A stretch of 64,000 nt of DNA from Martelella sp. AD-3 (GTDB taxonomy: Bacteria > Pseudomonadota > Alphaproteobacteria > Rhizobiales > Rhizobiaceae), in assembly GCF_001578105.1 (NCBI RefSeq), contig NZ_CP014275.1, positions 620,001-684,000 on the forward strand, given 5' to 3'. Position 1 is the first letter of the stretch. Every line of letters begins with the position of its first letter. The notes under the pieces were generated by a model that did no database searches, was not told where the DNA came from, and was given only the letters and a program-made list of their open reading frames with translations. This document shows, in pieces, positions 17,225 to 26,249 of the stretch. A program made the position numbers and the translations under genes.

Positions 17225-19566
17225 TGGGACGGATCCTGCTTTTCATTGTTTTCCTGCTTGCCGGCCCGGCGGTCGCCGCGGCGCAGACCGCGCCGGACGC
17301 CGCCGCGCCCTTCGACATGGGCTCCGACGGCTCGGGCCCGCCGCCGCAGGCGGTCGATCCCGCAACGCCGCAGCCGGCAACGGCAGCGCCCGCGACGCCG
17401 GAGACCGCCGAGCGACTGCCCTTCTTCCGCTATGTCATCCCCGCCGACGAGATGCGCATCGAGGGCGAGAATGTCGAACGGTCCTGGTCGATGTACCTGA
17501 CCGAGGAACAGGCGCGCTCTGCGGCCAAGTTCAACATCGGCTACCAGAATTCGATCTTCGTTGCGCCCGAATTTTCGAGACTGACGATTTCCTTCAACAA
17601 TGTCGAGGTGGCAAGCCCGCCGCTGTCGTCGTCCGAGCGCAAGTCCGACCTGCGCTTCGATGTACCTGACGGCGTGCTCAAGCCCGGCTACAACATCGTC
17701 TCCTTCAAGATCAAGCAACGCCACCGCACAGACTGCGACCTCGAATCCACCTATGATCTGTGGACGGATATCGATCCGGAACGGACCTTCCTGATGTTCG
17801 ACAATCCCGATGCAGGGTTGATGTCGACCACCGACGATATCCGCGCGGTTGGCGTCGATGCTCTCGGCCGCACCCGGTTCCATATCGTCGCGCCGGGCCT
17901 CTCCGATACGATCGCCGCCGATCCGCTCCTCGAACTGGCACAGGGACTGGCGCTCCTGGCCGACATGCCGAACACCCTGTTTACCTATTCGAAGAGCGAG
18001 CCGGTGAAATTCGCCTCCGGCGTCCTGCCGGTTTATGTCGGCACGCCCGCCGAACTGCGGCCGCTGCTCGGCGACGCGCTTCCGGATATCGGCACCACCC
18101 AATCGGCGCGCTTCGTCTCCACCAACGCGCTCGGCCAGAGCGTGCTCGTGCTGGTGGCGCCGTCGTGGCAGCGCATCGGTCCGCTGATTGACGGCATCAC
18201 CGCGCCGGCGGCACGCTCGGCCGCGCAGAAGGACGAGGCCTATTCCACCCATTCGTGGCGCAAGCAGGATACCCAGCTCCTGACCGGTCACCGCACGCTG
18301 ACCTTCGAGCAGCTCGGCATTCCGACCCAGGAATTCTCCGGCCGCGTTTTCCGCGCCGAATTCGCCATCGGCCTGCCCGCCGATTTCTATGCCGACGCCT
18401 ATGGCGAGGCGCGGCTTCTGCTTGACGCCGCCTACGGCCCGATCGTGCTGCCCGGCAGCCGCCTGCATGTCTTCGTCAACGACCAGCTCGCCGCGACATG
18501 GCCGATCAGCACGGTCAACGGCGCGGTTCTGCGCCGCACGCCGGTCAGGTTCACCATGCGCCACATGCGTCCGGGCGTGAACAAGATCGTTCTCGAGGCC
18601 GCGCTTCTCACCAAGGAGGACGCCGCCTGCCTGCCCGGCCAGACCGCCGACGACACGCCGCGCTTCGCCGTTTTCGACACCAGCGAATTCGAGATGCCCA
18701 ATTTCGGCCGGGTGGCGCAGGTGCCCAATCTGTGGGCGACGAGCGGGACGGGTTTTCCCTATTCGCGCCACGAGGACCGCATCCCCTTATATATGGACAG
18801 CCTGAACGGCGACACGATGAGCGCGGCCTCCGACTTTGTCGCCAAGCTCGCCAACGCCGCGCGCCACCAGATTCCGGTCGACGTGGTGAATTCCGTCGAC
18901 GATGTCGGTGACGGCGACGCAATCTTTCTCGGCGCGATCGGCACGTTGCCGGCTCAGGCGCTGCGCGAGACCAAGGTGTCCCAGACAAGCCGGAGCGTCT
19001 GGACGCAGCAGGTCGGCGGCGAGGCCAATTACAACGAAGCGCCGGAAACCACGATCGAGGAATGGGACGAGGCGGTGACGGCCGGCTGGTACAACTGGAT
19101 CTTCGAGGTGGAAAAATACTTAAAGCGCAATTACGACCTCTCCTTCGAGACCTTGCGCTTCCTGCCGCGGCCGGACACCGATTATCTGCCGCCCAACTCG
19201 ATTTCGATGATCATTGCGCAGGAACCAAGCCCCAATGACGACGGGGCGTGGACGATGATCGCGGCTCCGACCCATGAAAACCTGGAAAACGGCATGACGG
19301 CGTTGACCAAGCGCCAGCACTGGGATGCCGTGCAGGGGCGCATAACAACCTATAACCGCAATACCGGGGTGATCGACAATATCGGCATCGGCGCGACTGT
19401 GTTCATCTTCGACACGCCGTTCTCGGTCAACAATATCCGCCTGGTGCTGACCAACTGGTTTTCGACCAACACCATGTCCTTTTCGCTGGCGCTGGTGATC
19501 GGCACCGTTCTGCTCGGCATCGCGACCAAACAGATGCTGACCCGGTTCGGCCGCTACGACGAATAG
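17224..19566 (+). CDS. bcsB: cellulose synthase periplasmic subunit BcsB
   Basis: A 780-residue membrane-anchored periplasmic partner of BcsA that guides the glucan through the periplasm. It has a signal peptide (MGRILLFIVFLLAGPAVAAAQ), a Pro/Ala-rich linker, two jelly-roll/flavodoxin-like repeats (RFHIVAPGLSDT; LPVYVGTPAEL) and a single C-terminal membrane anchor (SLALVIGTVLLGIATKQM). The start ATG overlaps the bcsA stop by one base, so translation is coupled. In many rhizobia an endoglucanase gene (bcsZ/celC) follows; here a ROK kinase gene on the other strand begins seven bases later, so bcsZ is absent from this locus. Confidence 0.95.
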   Translation: MGRILLFIVFLLAGPAVAAAQTAPDAAAPFDMGSDGSGPPPQAVDPATPQPATAAPATPETAERLPFFRYVIPADEMRIEGENVERSWSMYLTEEQARSAAKFNIGYQNSIFVAPEFSRLTISFNNVEVASPPLSSSERKSDLRFDVPDGVLKPGYNIVSFKIKQRHRTDCDLESTYDLWTDIDPERTFLMFDNPDAGLMSTTDDIRAVGVDALGRTRFHIVAPGLSDTIAADPLLELAQGLALLADMPNTLFTYSKSEPVKFASGVLPVYVGTPAELRPLLGDALPDIGTTQSARFVSTNALGQSVLVLVAPSWQRIGPLIDGITAPAARSAAQKDEAYSTHSWRKQDTQLLTGHRTLTFEQLGIPTQEFSGRVFRAEFAIGLPADFYADAYGEARLLLDAAYGPIVLPGSRLHVFVNDQLAATWPISTVNGAVLRRTPVRFTMRHMRPGVNKIVLEAALLTKEDAACLPGQTADDTPRFAVFDTSEFEMPNFGRVAQVPNLWATSGTGFPYSRHEDRIPLYMDSLNGDTMSAASDFVAKLANAARHQIPVDVVNSVDDVGDGDAIFLGAIGTLPAQALRETKVSQTSRSVWTQQVGGEANYNEAPETTIEEWDEAVTAGWYNWIFEVEKYLKRNYDLSFETLRFLPRPDTDYLPPNSISMIIAQEPSPNDDGAWTMIAAPTHENLENGMTALTKRQHWDAVQGRITTYNRNTGVIDNIGIGATVFIFDTPFSVNNIRLVLTNWFSTNTMSFSLALVIGTVLLGIATKQMLTRFGRYDE

Positions 19567-19572
19567 GCCGGA

Positions 19573-20502
19573 TCAGGCCGGTTGCGCGGCAATCCCCAGC
19601 GTCTGGAAGCCGATTGCCGCCGCTCCGGCAAGGCCGGGCTCCGCGCCGCTTGTCGCCGGAACGACCAGTCTGTGCCGCGGCCTTGCCAGGGTGAGCGGGC
19701 GCACGGTCTCATCGATCGCCGCGACAAGCGCGTGATCGCGGGCAAGGCCGCCGCCCGCCGGCACGATTGTGGCGCCGGTCAGGTTGATGGCCATGGCGAG
19801 CGGCCCGGCCAGGAGCTGAAGGCAGGTTTCGACCGTCTCGGCGGCCCGCGCCTCGCCCGCATGCCAGGCTGACAGTATCGCGGGTGCGGGCTTCTTCTCC
19901 CCATGCAGAAAGGCGTGGAGGCGCTGCAGGCCGGGCGCGCCGGCGACGGTATCGACGCAGCCCGAAAGGCCGCAACCGCAGGCAAAATGCGGGATGGACC
20001 GTTCGCCCACGGCAAGCGGCGCCACGGGGCCATGCCCCCATTCGCCGGCAAAACCGCCGGTCCGGTTGATCAGCCGCTTTCCCGAGACGAGGCCGCCGCC
20101 GACGCCCGTTCCGAAAATCACTCCGAAAACGATCTCATGATCCCGTCCGGCGCCGTATACCGCCTCGGATACGGCGAAGCAGTCGGCGTCATTGGCGATG
20201 ATGACGGGAAGCTGCGTCCGGTCCTCGAGGTCGGCCTTGAGGTTGGTGCCGTGGATTGCCGGAATATTGGCGACGACCAGATTGCCCGTTTCCGGATTGA
20301 CGATGCCGGCGAGCGAAATGGCGAGCGCAGCCGGGCGTTGCCTCAGGTCATGGATGATGGAGGAGACAAGGGCGAGGAAGGCGTTGCGATCGCCGGCGGG
20401 GGTCTGGAAGCGGGCGACCTTGCCCGGCTGCGCGCCGCCCGTCGCTGTCGCCGCACGGATTGCGGTTCCGCCGATATCGAAACAGAGGATCGTGTCGGTC
20501 AT
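19573..20502 (-). CDS. ROK-family sugar kinase, probably N-acetylglucosamine kinase type
   Basis: A 309-residue cytoplasmic kinase of the ROK family. It shows the N-terminal phosphate loop FDIGGTAIRAA, IANDADCFAVSEA with the catalytic Asp, FGTGVGGG, GEWGH, and the zinc-binding motif CGCGLSGCVD. The motif set and length match NagK-like N-acetylglucosamine kinases, but fructokinase or glucokinase activity cannot be excluded by reading. It ends seven bases from the bcsB stop (convergent) and lies 27 bases downstream of the diguanylate cyclase gene on the same strand. Confidence 0.85.
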   Translation of the reverse strand: MTDTILCFDIGGTAIRAATATGGAQPGKVARFQTPAGDRNAFLALVSSIIHDLRQRPAALAISLAGIVNPETGNLVVANIPAIHGTNLKADLEDRTQLPVIIANDADCFAVSEAVYGAGRDHEIVFGVIFGTGVGGGLVSGKRLINRTGGFAGEWGHGPVAPLAVGERSIPHFACGCGLSGCVDTVAGAPGLQRLHAFLHGEKKPAPAILSAWHAGEARAAETVETCLQLLAGPLAMAINLTGATIVPAGGGLARDHALVAAIDETVRPLTLARPRHRLVVPATSGAEPGLAGAAAIGFQTLGIAAQPA

Positions 20503-20529
20503 CGCAAACTCCCTTCAGTGGCAAGGGGG

Positions 20530-21837
20530 TTATGCGGTGACCTTCACGCGGTTGCGCCCCTCGGTCTTTGCGGTGTAGAGCGCCTTGTCCGCCAAATCAA
20601 CGATATCCGGCTGGCTTGCCTGCGGATTGAACACCGAGACGCCGATGCTGATCGTCAGGTGGCGTTCGTCGCCGTCCGGCAGGATCATCACCTGTTCGGC
20701 CACTGCCTTTCGGACCCGCTCGGCGATTGCCGCGGCCTCGTAGGCGCGCAGGCCCGGCATGATCATCACGAATTCCTCGCCCCCGTAGCGATAGGCGCGA
20801 TCCTCCTTGCGGGCGTTTTTCGAAATCACGTCCGCGACCTGGCGCAGCACGTCATCGCCGGCTAGGTGGCCGTAGGTGTCGTTGAACGTCTTGAAATGGT
20901 CGACGTCGATCAAGAGCAGGGCAAAGGGCTGGTTGGTCTCGCGCGAAGCCTGGATGCGGGCATCGAGGGCCCGGTCGAATTCGCGGCGGTTGTCGAGCCC
21001 GGTCAGCCCGTCGGCGCGCGCGGCGGCGGCGAGCTTGTTCTCCTGCAGGATGATCTGCTTCAGCATGGCGTTGAAGGCTCCGGCGACCGATGCGAGTTCC
21101 GGCGGAACGCGGACGTCGATCTCCCGGTCGCGTTCGCCATCGGCGATGCGCATGGCGCCCTCGACCAGCTTGTCGGTGCTGCGGATCAGCGCCTGATCGA
21201 TGATATAGATGCCGGCGCCGGCGAAGATGATGGCCATAAGACCCGCGATGATGGCGAAGACTTCAAGCCGCCGCATCACCTCGAGGGCGCGGGCGTGGCT
21301 TTCCTCGTTCATCAGACGCATGGTCTCGGCAATGTCCTCGACTCGCTTGCCGGTTTCCGCGATCACGCTTTCGAAGCGCATCAGCGTCGGGTTGACGGCA
21401 TCGTCCTCGGGCTCCACGGAGGCGGCGACCTGAAGAAGGGCTGACCATTGCTGCTCCACGCCCTGGAGGATCGGGGCAAAGGCCGGATAGGCCGCGGTCG
21501 TCTGTTCCAGATCGCGCAGATGCGTCGCGACATCGCGTTCGGCCGCCTCGAATGCGCTGCGGTAGTGTTCATCGCCGCTGTTGGCATAGTCATTGACCGA
21601 AGCGGCGATGTCCCAGAGATTGGACTGAATCCGCTCAAGCGAAACGAGCACCCTGTGCTGGGTGTGGAGCACGTGGCGGAAAGGTTCGGCGACCTGCTGA
21701 CGGTATTGCGTGTACCAGACCACCGAGAAAAGCAGGACCGGCAACAGGGCGAGCAGAAAGCCGAAGACGAGCCAGGCCCTGAGCGAAAGGCTCTGAAGCC
21801 ATCGCCTTGCCGCTCCGGTCTTGATTTGCTCATCCAT
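20530..21837 (-). CDS. membrane diguanylate cyclase (CHASE-like/HAMP-GGDEF)
   Basis: A 435-residue protein: one membrane helix near residues 20-42, a ~150-residue periplasmic helical domain, a second helix around residues 195-215, a HAMP-like segment, then a GGDEF domain with LTGLDNRREFDRAL and an intact GGEEF motif near residue 350. An inhibitory RxxD is not obvious. It should make c-di-GMP from GTP in response to a periplasmic or membrane signal. Its closeness to bcsA, whose PilZ domain binds c-di-GMP, suggests it may drive cellulose synthesis; that link is inference. Confidence 0.92.
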   Translation of the reverse strand: MDEQIKTGAARRWLQSLSLRAWLVFGFLLALLPVLLFSVVWYTQYRQQVAEPFRHVLHTQHRVLVSLERIQSNLWDIAASVNDYANSGDEHYRSAFEAAERDVATHLRDLEQTTAAYPAFAPILQGVEQQWSALLQVAASVEPEDDAVNPTLMRFESVIAETGKRVEDIAETMRLMNEESHARALEVMRRLEVFAIIAGLMAIIFAGAGIYIIDQALIRSTDKLVEGAMRIADGERDREIDVRVPPELASVAGAFNAMLKQIILQENKLAAAARADGLTGLDNRREFDRALDARIQASRETNQPFALLLIDVDHFKTFNDTYGHLAGDDVLRQVADVISKNARKEDRAYRYGGEEFVMIMPGLRAYEAAAIAERVRKAVAEQVMILPDGDERHLTISIGVSVFNPQASQPDIVDLADKALYTAKTEGRNRVKVTA

Positions 21838-22194
21838 TCGCGTCGTCTCCAGATATCTCGCCGGTCTTCACGCCGGCGTGCAAGGGCTTGCTGGGTTCAT
21901 GTCGGCGCCGCCTCAACGATGCGTCCTGCGGGGATCGTTCATTTGCAAGCGGGCCATGTCTCCGGGCGTCTTGGCCGGACCGGAAGAACCTCGAGGCGGG
22001 CGCCTCGGCGTTGTTTCGGTTGAAACATCCGCGGTCGCGGGACAGGACGCGTCTTCCCTTTGCCCGGTTTTACTAAAACGCCGCCGCGCAAAAAGGTACA
22101 ACCATCCGCAAGTTGTTTTCCGTGCCGCCGGTTGCGTCAAAGCCCGTGTCAGCCGGCCGGTTCGCCGGACACAGCAAGACCGACTTTCAATCAA

Positions 22195-22223
22195 AAGGGC
22201 CTCCGCCATTAGCGAAAGCCCTT
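22195..22223 (-). terminator. probable original terminator of tRNA-Val, now 7 kb away
   Basis: AAGGGC at 22195-22200 pairs with GCCCTT at 22218-22223, with an inner CGC/GCG pairing. Read on the minus strand the stem is followed by TTTTGATT. Without the island, this hairpin would lie just 3' of the tRNA-Val gene, which is what is expected of its terminator. The rest of 21838-22238 shows no gene. Confidence 0.55.
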
Positions 22224-22238
22224 GCAAATCAATGAATT

Positions 22239-22287
22239 GGATGGTGGGCGTGACAAGGATCGAACTTGTGACCCCTACGATGTCAAC
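22239..22287. repeat. attL: 49-bp copy of the tRNA-Val 3' part
   Basis: Identical over 49 bases to 29218-29266. It begins GGATGGTGGGCG and ends in GATGTCAAC, the anticodon-loop region, after which the copies diverge (ACAGC against GTAGT). It is only the 3' part of a tRNA gene and is not functional. Confidence 0.92.
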
Positions 22288-22383
22288 ACAGCTTTGCACC
22301 TGAAACCCCTTTCCGCGTCGGGTGCCGACCTGATTGGAAAGGGTTCATGTTCTGCTGATGTTCCACCGAATGGTGGGCATATC

Positions 22384-22557
22384 TTGGGCGCGGAAGAATC
22401 ACCGATTTTTGACGCCGCACAGTGGCTTCATGAGCACCGTTCTGAGGTCGGCAGTGCGATCATTCCGACCCTGCGTGAACGCTTCCACCTGAGCGCCCTT
22501 GAAGCCATCGAAGCGGCCAAGCTGGCCCACGAGATCGAGCAGGGGAGGCAGGCATGA
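22384..22557 (+). CDS. small island protein upstream of the winged-helix gene
   Basis: A short frame ending IEAAKLAHEIEQGRQA, helical and charged, of the kind often found before replication-like genes in rhizobial prophages and islands. The start is uncertain: TTG at 22384 follows GGTGGG, while the only ATG in frame (22222) lies outside the island and would read through the att repeat, so I reject it. Its stop overlaps the next start codon as ATGA, which supports it being translated. No function can be named. Confidence 0.5.
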   Translation: MGAEESPIFDAAQWLHEHRSEVGSAIIPTLRERFHLSALEAIEAAKLAHEIEQGRQA

Positions 22558-23594
22558 GCGTTGACGACTACACCCGCCTGCGCATGACCTGGCTTGATCA
22601 GGTTTTCGAGGATGAAGCCCTCAGCAAGAGCGCGGCCACCAATGTGGCGTTCTTCATCTCCAAGCACTTCAACCGCCAGCGTTTCAAGGACAGCGGCATT
22701 TTCAGCGCATGGCCCAGCTATGCCACGCTGGCCGAAAAGGTCGGCTGCACAGAGCGCACGGTTCAAAACGCCGTCCGCCTGCTGGCCAAGCGCGGTCACC
22801 TGAAGACGAAGGGCAAGGGCGGCCGCAATTGCACCCTGACATACTTCGCCGTGCTGAAGCGCCAAGCACAAGAGGAAGCCCCGGAAATGGCCGAAATCAC
22901 CCCTCAGAAAGGTGGAAACACATTTCCACGTTTTGTGCAGGACGATGAAATCGAGCTTGAAAAAGGTGGAAAGCCGACGACCGAAACGTGGAAATCTGAA
23001 GGTGCAAAAGGTGGAAAGCAGTTTCCTACAAACTCTTTGAATAAATCTTTGAATGAAATCTCTGATATCGGCGCACGGACAGAAAACGAACCGACACCGC
23101 AAACGCTGCACCCAGACGACTGGCAGAAGGCTCGGGAGGAAGGGAGCGAGCTGGACGTTCAGCGCATCACACCGGCGGCAGCGGCCGTTGCTGTGCTGTC
23201 TGCCCTGATCAAGGGACCGGGACCGTTGCCACCGCCACCGCCTATCGTTCGAAGAGATCCAAGACCCGAATGGCTGATGGATCATCAGGCGCAGCATGGC
23301 TGGCCGAACGTCTACGAGAACCTCGGCAACCCCGAACGCTGGGCAGACGCTTTCGATGATCTGGCTTATGAGATGGAGCCTGTTGCGGCTTCGAAGGACA
23401 ATCGCCTGTGGCGTGAATGGGCAGCGGTCTATCGTGATAGAGGCTGGCCGCTGCCGCCTGCGCACGGTCAGCTCGTCCATTTCCCCGATTGTGGCCCGAA
23501 GGGCTTTGACGGCTTCCTCAAGCGCCTTGAGGCCGCTTTGACCGATCAGGCCATCAGCGAGGCGGGAAACGTGCTGAGGATCGCGTCACGATGA
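22554..23594 (+). CDS. winged-helix island protein, replication-initiator-like
   Basis: A 346-residue protein whose first ~100 residues form a helix-turn-helix domain (YATLAEKVGCTERTVQNAVRLLAKRGHL) like that of phage and plasmid replication proteins. The middle (residues ~115-160) repeats KGGK/KGGN segments and is low-complexity, followed by a Pro-rich run (GPGPLPPPPP near residue 222). The C-terminal ~110 residues are aromatic-rich (WPNVYENLGNPERWADAFDDL). The most likely role is recognition of the island origin or regulation. It is coupled at both ends by ATGA overlaps. Confidence 0.7.
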   Translation: MSVDDYTRLRMTWLDQVFEDEALSKSAATNVAFFISKHFNRQRFKDSGIFSAWPSYATLAEKVGCTERTVQNAVRLLAKRGHLKTKGKGGRNCTLTYFAVLKRQAQEEAPEMAEITPQKGGNTFPRFVQDDEIELEKGGKPTTETWKSEGAKGGKQFPTNSLNKSLNEISDIGARTENEPTPQTLHPDDWQKAREEGSELDVQRITPAAAAVAVLSALIKGPGPLPPPPPIVRRDPRPEWLMDHQAQHGWPNVYENLGNPERWADAFDDLAYEMEPVAASKDNRLWREWAAVYRDRGWPLPPAHGQLVHFPDCGPKGFDGFLKRLEAALTDQAISEAGNVLRIASR

Positions 23595-23734
23595 CGGACG
23601 GCAGCGATACAGCGAAGGCTTGCGGGATGCTGCTACGGGTAACTCGACCGGGCGAATTGGCAGGCCGGTTTTCGAGGATGCCGGACGCTGGCGACACCGG
23701 GAAGAAACCGGACGCTGGGGGCCGGGGGTGTTGA
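23591..23734 (+). pseudogene. ORF fragment cut by the IS21 element
   Basis: An ATG at 23591 overlaps the preceding stop (ATGA). The frame runs 47 codons and ends at a TGA supplied by the first bases of the IS21 element (TGTTGA). The natural 3' end is not found on the far side of the element. It is probably the stub of an island gene lost when the IS inserted. Confidence 0.45.
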
Positions 23735-23760
23735 TTTGCGCTGAGAACTGACCCGGGATT
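23729..23760. repeat. left terminal inverted repeat of the IS21 element
   Basis: 32 bases exactly complementary to 26192-26223. A second internal copy of the motif, with two C/T differences over 23 bases, follows from 23757. Confidence 0.9.
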
Positions 23761-23794
23761 TGCGCCGAGAATTGACCCGCCTTTATATAACGTT

Positions 23795-24595
23795 CTATTC
23801 GGTTGTCGTGGTCAAGTTCCTCCGTCTCTCCTTTGTTGTTTTGGTTTCATGAGCTGAGCTGTTCTTGAAGCGAAAGCTGTCGTTTCCGGTCTCGAGGATA
23901 TGGCAGTGGTGGGTAAGGCGGTCGAGCAGCGCGGTGGTCATCTTGGCATCGCCGAACACGCTGGCCCATTCACTGAAGCTGAGGTTGGTGGTGATGATTA
24001 CGCTGGTGTGCTCGTAGAGTTTGCTCAGCAAATGGAAGAGCAGTGCGCCACCTGAGGCACTAAACGGCAGATATCCCAGTTCATCCAGAATGACGAGATC
24101 GGAATGAGCCAGGCGATTGGCGATCTGACCCGGGCGGCCTTGGGCCTTCTCCTGTTCCAGCGCGTTGACCAGTTCGACTGTTGAGAAGAACCGAACCCGC
24201 TTGTGGTGATGCTCAATGGCCTGAACGCCGATCGCGGTGGCAATGTGCGTTTTACCTGTACCGGGACCGCCGACCAGAACGATATTGTTGGCGGCGTCGA
24301 GGAACTCGCAGCGATGGAGCTGGCGCACAAGCGCTTCGTTGACCTCACTGCTGGCAAAGTCGAAGCCGTTCAGATCACGGTAGGCTGGAAAGCGTGCGGT
24401 CTTGAGCTGATAGGCAGTCGAACGGACTTCCCTCTCGGCGGTTTCGGCCTTGAGGAGTTGTGACAGGACGGGGATTGCCGCTTCGAATGCCGGCGATCCT
24501 TGTTCGGTGAGCTCGCCGACGGCTTGGGCCATGCCATGCATCTTCAATTGACGCAGCATGATGACGATCGCGCCGCTTGCGGGGTTATGGCGCAT
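23795..24595 (-). CDS. istB: IS21 transposition helper ATPase IstB
   Basis: A 266-residue AAA+ ATPase that assembles on target DNA and activates the IstA transposase. It has an N-terminal helical domain ([17 protein letters not shown]), Walker A GGPGTGKT at residues 109-116, Walker [14 protein letters not shown] near 171, and sensor segment IITTNLSF. The start at 24595 overlaps the end of istA by 11 bases, the usual istAB arrangement. No frameshift is visible. Confidence 0.96.
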   Translation of the reverse strand: MRHNPASGAIVIMLRQLKMHGMAQAVGELTEQGSPAFEAAIPVLSQLLKAETAEREVRSTAYQLKTARFPAYRDLNGFDFASSEVNEALVRQLHRCEFLDAANNIVLVGGPGTGKTHIATAIGVQAIEHHHKRVRFFSTVELVNALEQEKAQGRPGQIANRLAHSDLVILDELGYLPFSASGGALLFHLLSKLYEHTSVIITTNLSFSEWASVFGDAKMTTALLDRLTHHCHILETGNDSFRFKNSSAHETKTTKERRRNLTTTTE

Positions 24596-26120
24596 GGCGA
24601 GCCTCCGTCTTTCTCAGGGTGTCGTATCGTTCAACATTGGCCTTGGGCTCATTGGTGAGCGTCAGGGCTTGTGGTGCATCAATGGTGAGGGGCGTACAGG
24701 GTTTACCGTCGACGAGGCGATGCAGCAGGTTCAGTACATGCGTCTTGGTCGGAACGCCTGACTTCAGCGCCAGGTCCACGGCCGAGAGCACCGCTTGTTC
24801 ATCGTGCTGAAGGACCAGCGCCAGAATATCGACCATCTCACGATCACCACCCGGCCTCTTGAGCAGGTATTGCTGTAAGGATCGGAATGCACCGGGGAGT
24901 TCGGCGAATGGCGCGCCATTGCGCAGGGCACCTGGCTTGCGTTGCACCACCGCCAGATAATGCCGCCAGTCGTAAATCGTCTGTCCCGGCCGGTCATGGG
25001 ATCGATCGATGACGCGGCGATGCTCGCAAACGATCTGACCTTCTGCAGCGATCACAACACGTTCCGGGTAAACCCGCATGCTCACCGGCCGGTTGGCGAA
25101 GGATGCCGGGACGCTGTAGCGATTGCGTTCCAGATGCACGAGGCAGGTCGGTGTGACCCGTTTCGTATATTCGACAAACCCGTCGAATGGCCGGGAGAGA
25201 GGCATCAATACCTGAGCCTCCTCAGCCCAGATGTCGGCGATGGTGCCGCGCATCTGACCATGCGGGGTCTTGGTCCAGAACTCCTTGCAGCGAAGCTCAA
25301 GCCAATCGTTCAGGGCTTCCAATGACGGGAAGCGGGGTATGGGTTGGAAGAATCGATGGCGTGCATCCTGCACATTCTTCTCGACCTGTCCCTTCTCCCA
25401 GCCGGATGCAGGATTGCAGAACTCGGGCTCAAACACATAGTGGCTGGCCATCGCCAGGAAACGGACGTTGACGTCGCGATCCTTGCCACGGCCGACCTTG
25501 TCGATCGCCGTGCGCATATTGTCGTAGATCCCACGTCCTGGAATGCCGCCGAAGACGCGGAATGCATGATTGTGGGCGTCGAACAGCATCTCGTGCGTCT
25601 GCAGGAGGTAGGCCCGGACGATAAAGGCGCGGCTATAACTCAGCTTGGTATGCGCTACCTGCAGCTTGGTGCGCTCATTGTCGATGATGGCCCAATCTTC
25701 AGACCAGTCGAACTGGAAGGCTTCGCCCGGCTCAAATGCCAGAGGCACGAACGTTCCGCGCCCTGTCGTCTGGAATTCCCTTTGCCGGTCCGCCTTCCAT
25801 TCCCGGGCAAAGGCTGCAACACGGCAATAGGAACCCTCATAGCCGAGGCTCATCAGGTCGGCATGGAGTTGCTTCAAGGTGCGCTTTTGCTTGCGGCCCT
25901 TCTTTGACTCCGTCTTCAGCCAGGCCGACAGCCGATCCGCATACGGATCAAGCTTGCTCGGCCGCTCCGGGACTTTGAACTTCGGTTCAACGCCGTCAAG
26001 TCGCAGATATTTCCGGACGGTATTCCGGGATAGGCCGGTCCTGCGACAAATCTCCCGGATCGATAAATGCTCTCGAAAATGCCAGCGCCGAATTACGCTC
26101 AATAACGCCATGTCGATCAC
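24585..26120 (-). CDS. istA: IS21 transposase IstA
   Basis: A 511-residue DDE transposase. The N terminus holds a helix-turn-helix ([22 protein letters not shown]) for binding the terminal repeats. The catalytic triad is visible as D138 in FDWSED, D200 in YDNMRTA and E247 in QVEKNV. A beta-barrel Mu-like C-terminal domain follows. ATG at 26120 is used; ATG at 26111 also fits. With istB and the perfect ends, the element appears complete and potentially active. Confidence 0.95.
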   Translation of the reverse strand: MIDMALLSVIRRWHFREHLSIREICRRTGLSRNTVRKYLRLDGVEPKFKVPERPSKLDPYADRLSAWLKTESKKGRKQKRTLKQLHADLMSLGYEGSYCRVAAFAREWKADRQREFQTTGRGTFVPLAFEPGEAFQFDWSEDWAIIDNERTKLQVAHTKLSYSRAFIVRAYLLQTHEMLFDAHNHAFRVFGGIPGRGIYDNMRTAIDKVGRGKDRDVNVRFLAMASHYVFEPEFCNPASGWEKGQVEKNVQDARHRFFQPIPRFPSLEALNDWLELRCKEFWTKTPHGQMRGTIADIWAEEAQVLMPLSRPFDGFVEYTKRVTPTCLVHLERNRYSVPASFANRPVSMRVYPERVVIAAEGQIVCEHRRVIDRSHDRPGQTIYDWRHYLAVVQRKPGALRNGAPFAELPGAFRSLQQYLLKRPGGDREMVDILALVLQHDEQAVLSAVDLALKSGVPTKTHVLNLLHRLVDGKPCTPLTIDAPQALTLTNEPKANVERYDTLRKTEARHAP

Positions 26121-26191
26121 TCCAGAACCCCCGCTTGAACCTCGCGAGGGGTGATTGAAACATGGGTCAAATCTCAGTGATAATTTCCCGC

Positions 26192-26223
26192 AATCCCGGG
26201 TCAGTTCTCAGCGCAAATCAACA
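26192..26223. repeat. right terminal inverted repeat of the IS21 element
   Basis: 32 bases exactly complementary to 23729-23760; a weaker second transposase site is seen at about 26164-26190. Confidence 0.9.
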
Positions 26224-26249
26224 CACACTGTATCGGAAGGGGAAGGGAT

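Larger units (their letters stand above)
23729..26223 (-). mobile_element. IS21-family insertion sequence
   Basis: A 2495-bp element carrying istA and istB on the minus strand. Terminal inverted repeats of 32 bp are perfect (23729-23760 and 26192-26223), begin TGTTGATTTGCGC and extend one base further as GTGTTG/CAACAC. Inside the left end a second copy of the motif (GATTTGCGCCGAGAATTGAC from 23757) gives the multiple transposase sites typical of IS21; the right end has a more degenerate second copy. The flanks (GCCGGGGG and CACACTGT) do not match, so there is no target duplication. Confidence 0.92.

Noticed and set aside
17158..18771. Open frame antisense to bcsB
   Set aside because: Composition artefact, rich in Arg/Gly/Ala with no domains.
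22239..22287. A second tRNA-Val gene
   Set aside because: Only the 3' part is present; the D-arm and the 5' half of the acceptor and anticodon stems are missing.
22222..22557. Longer version of the small island gene starting at ATG 22222
   Set aside because: It would begin in host DNA and translate the tRNA-derived att repeat; no ribosome site is present.
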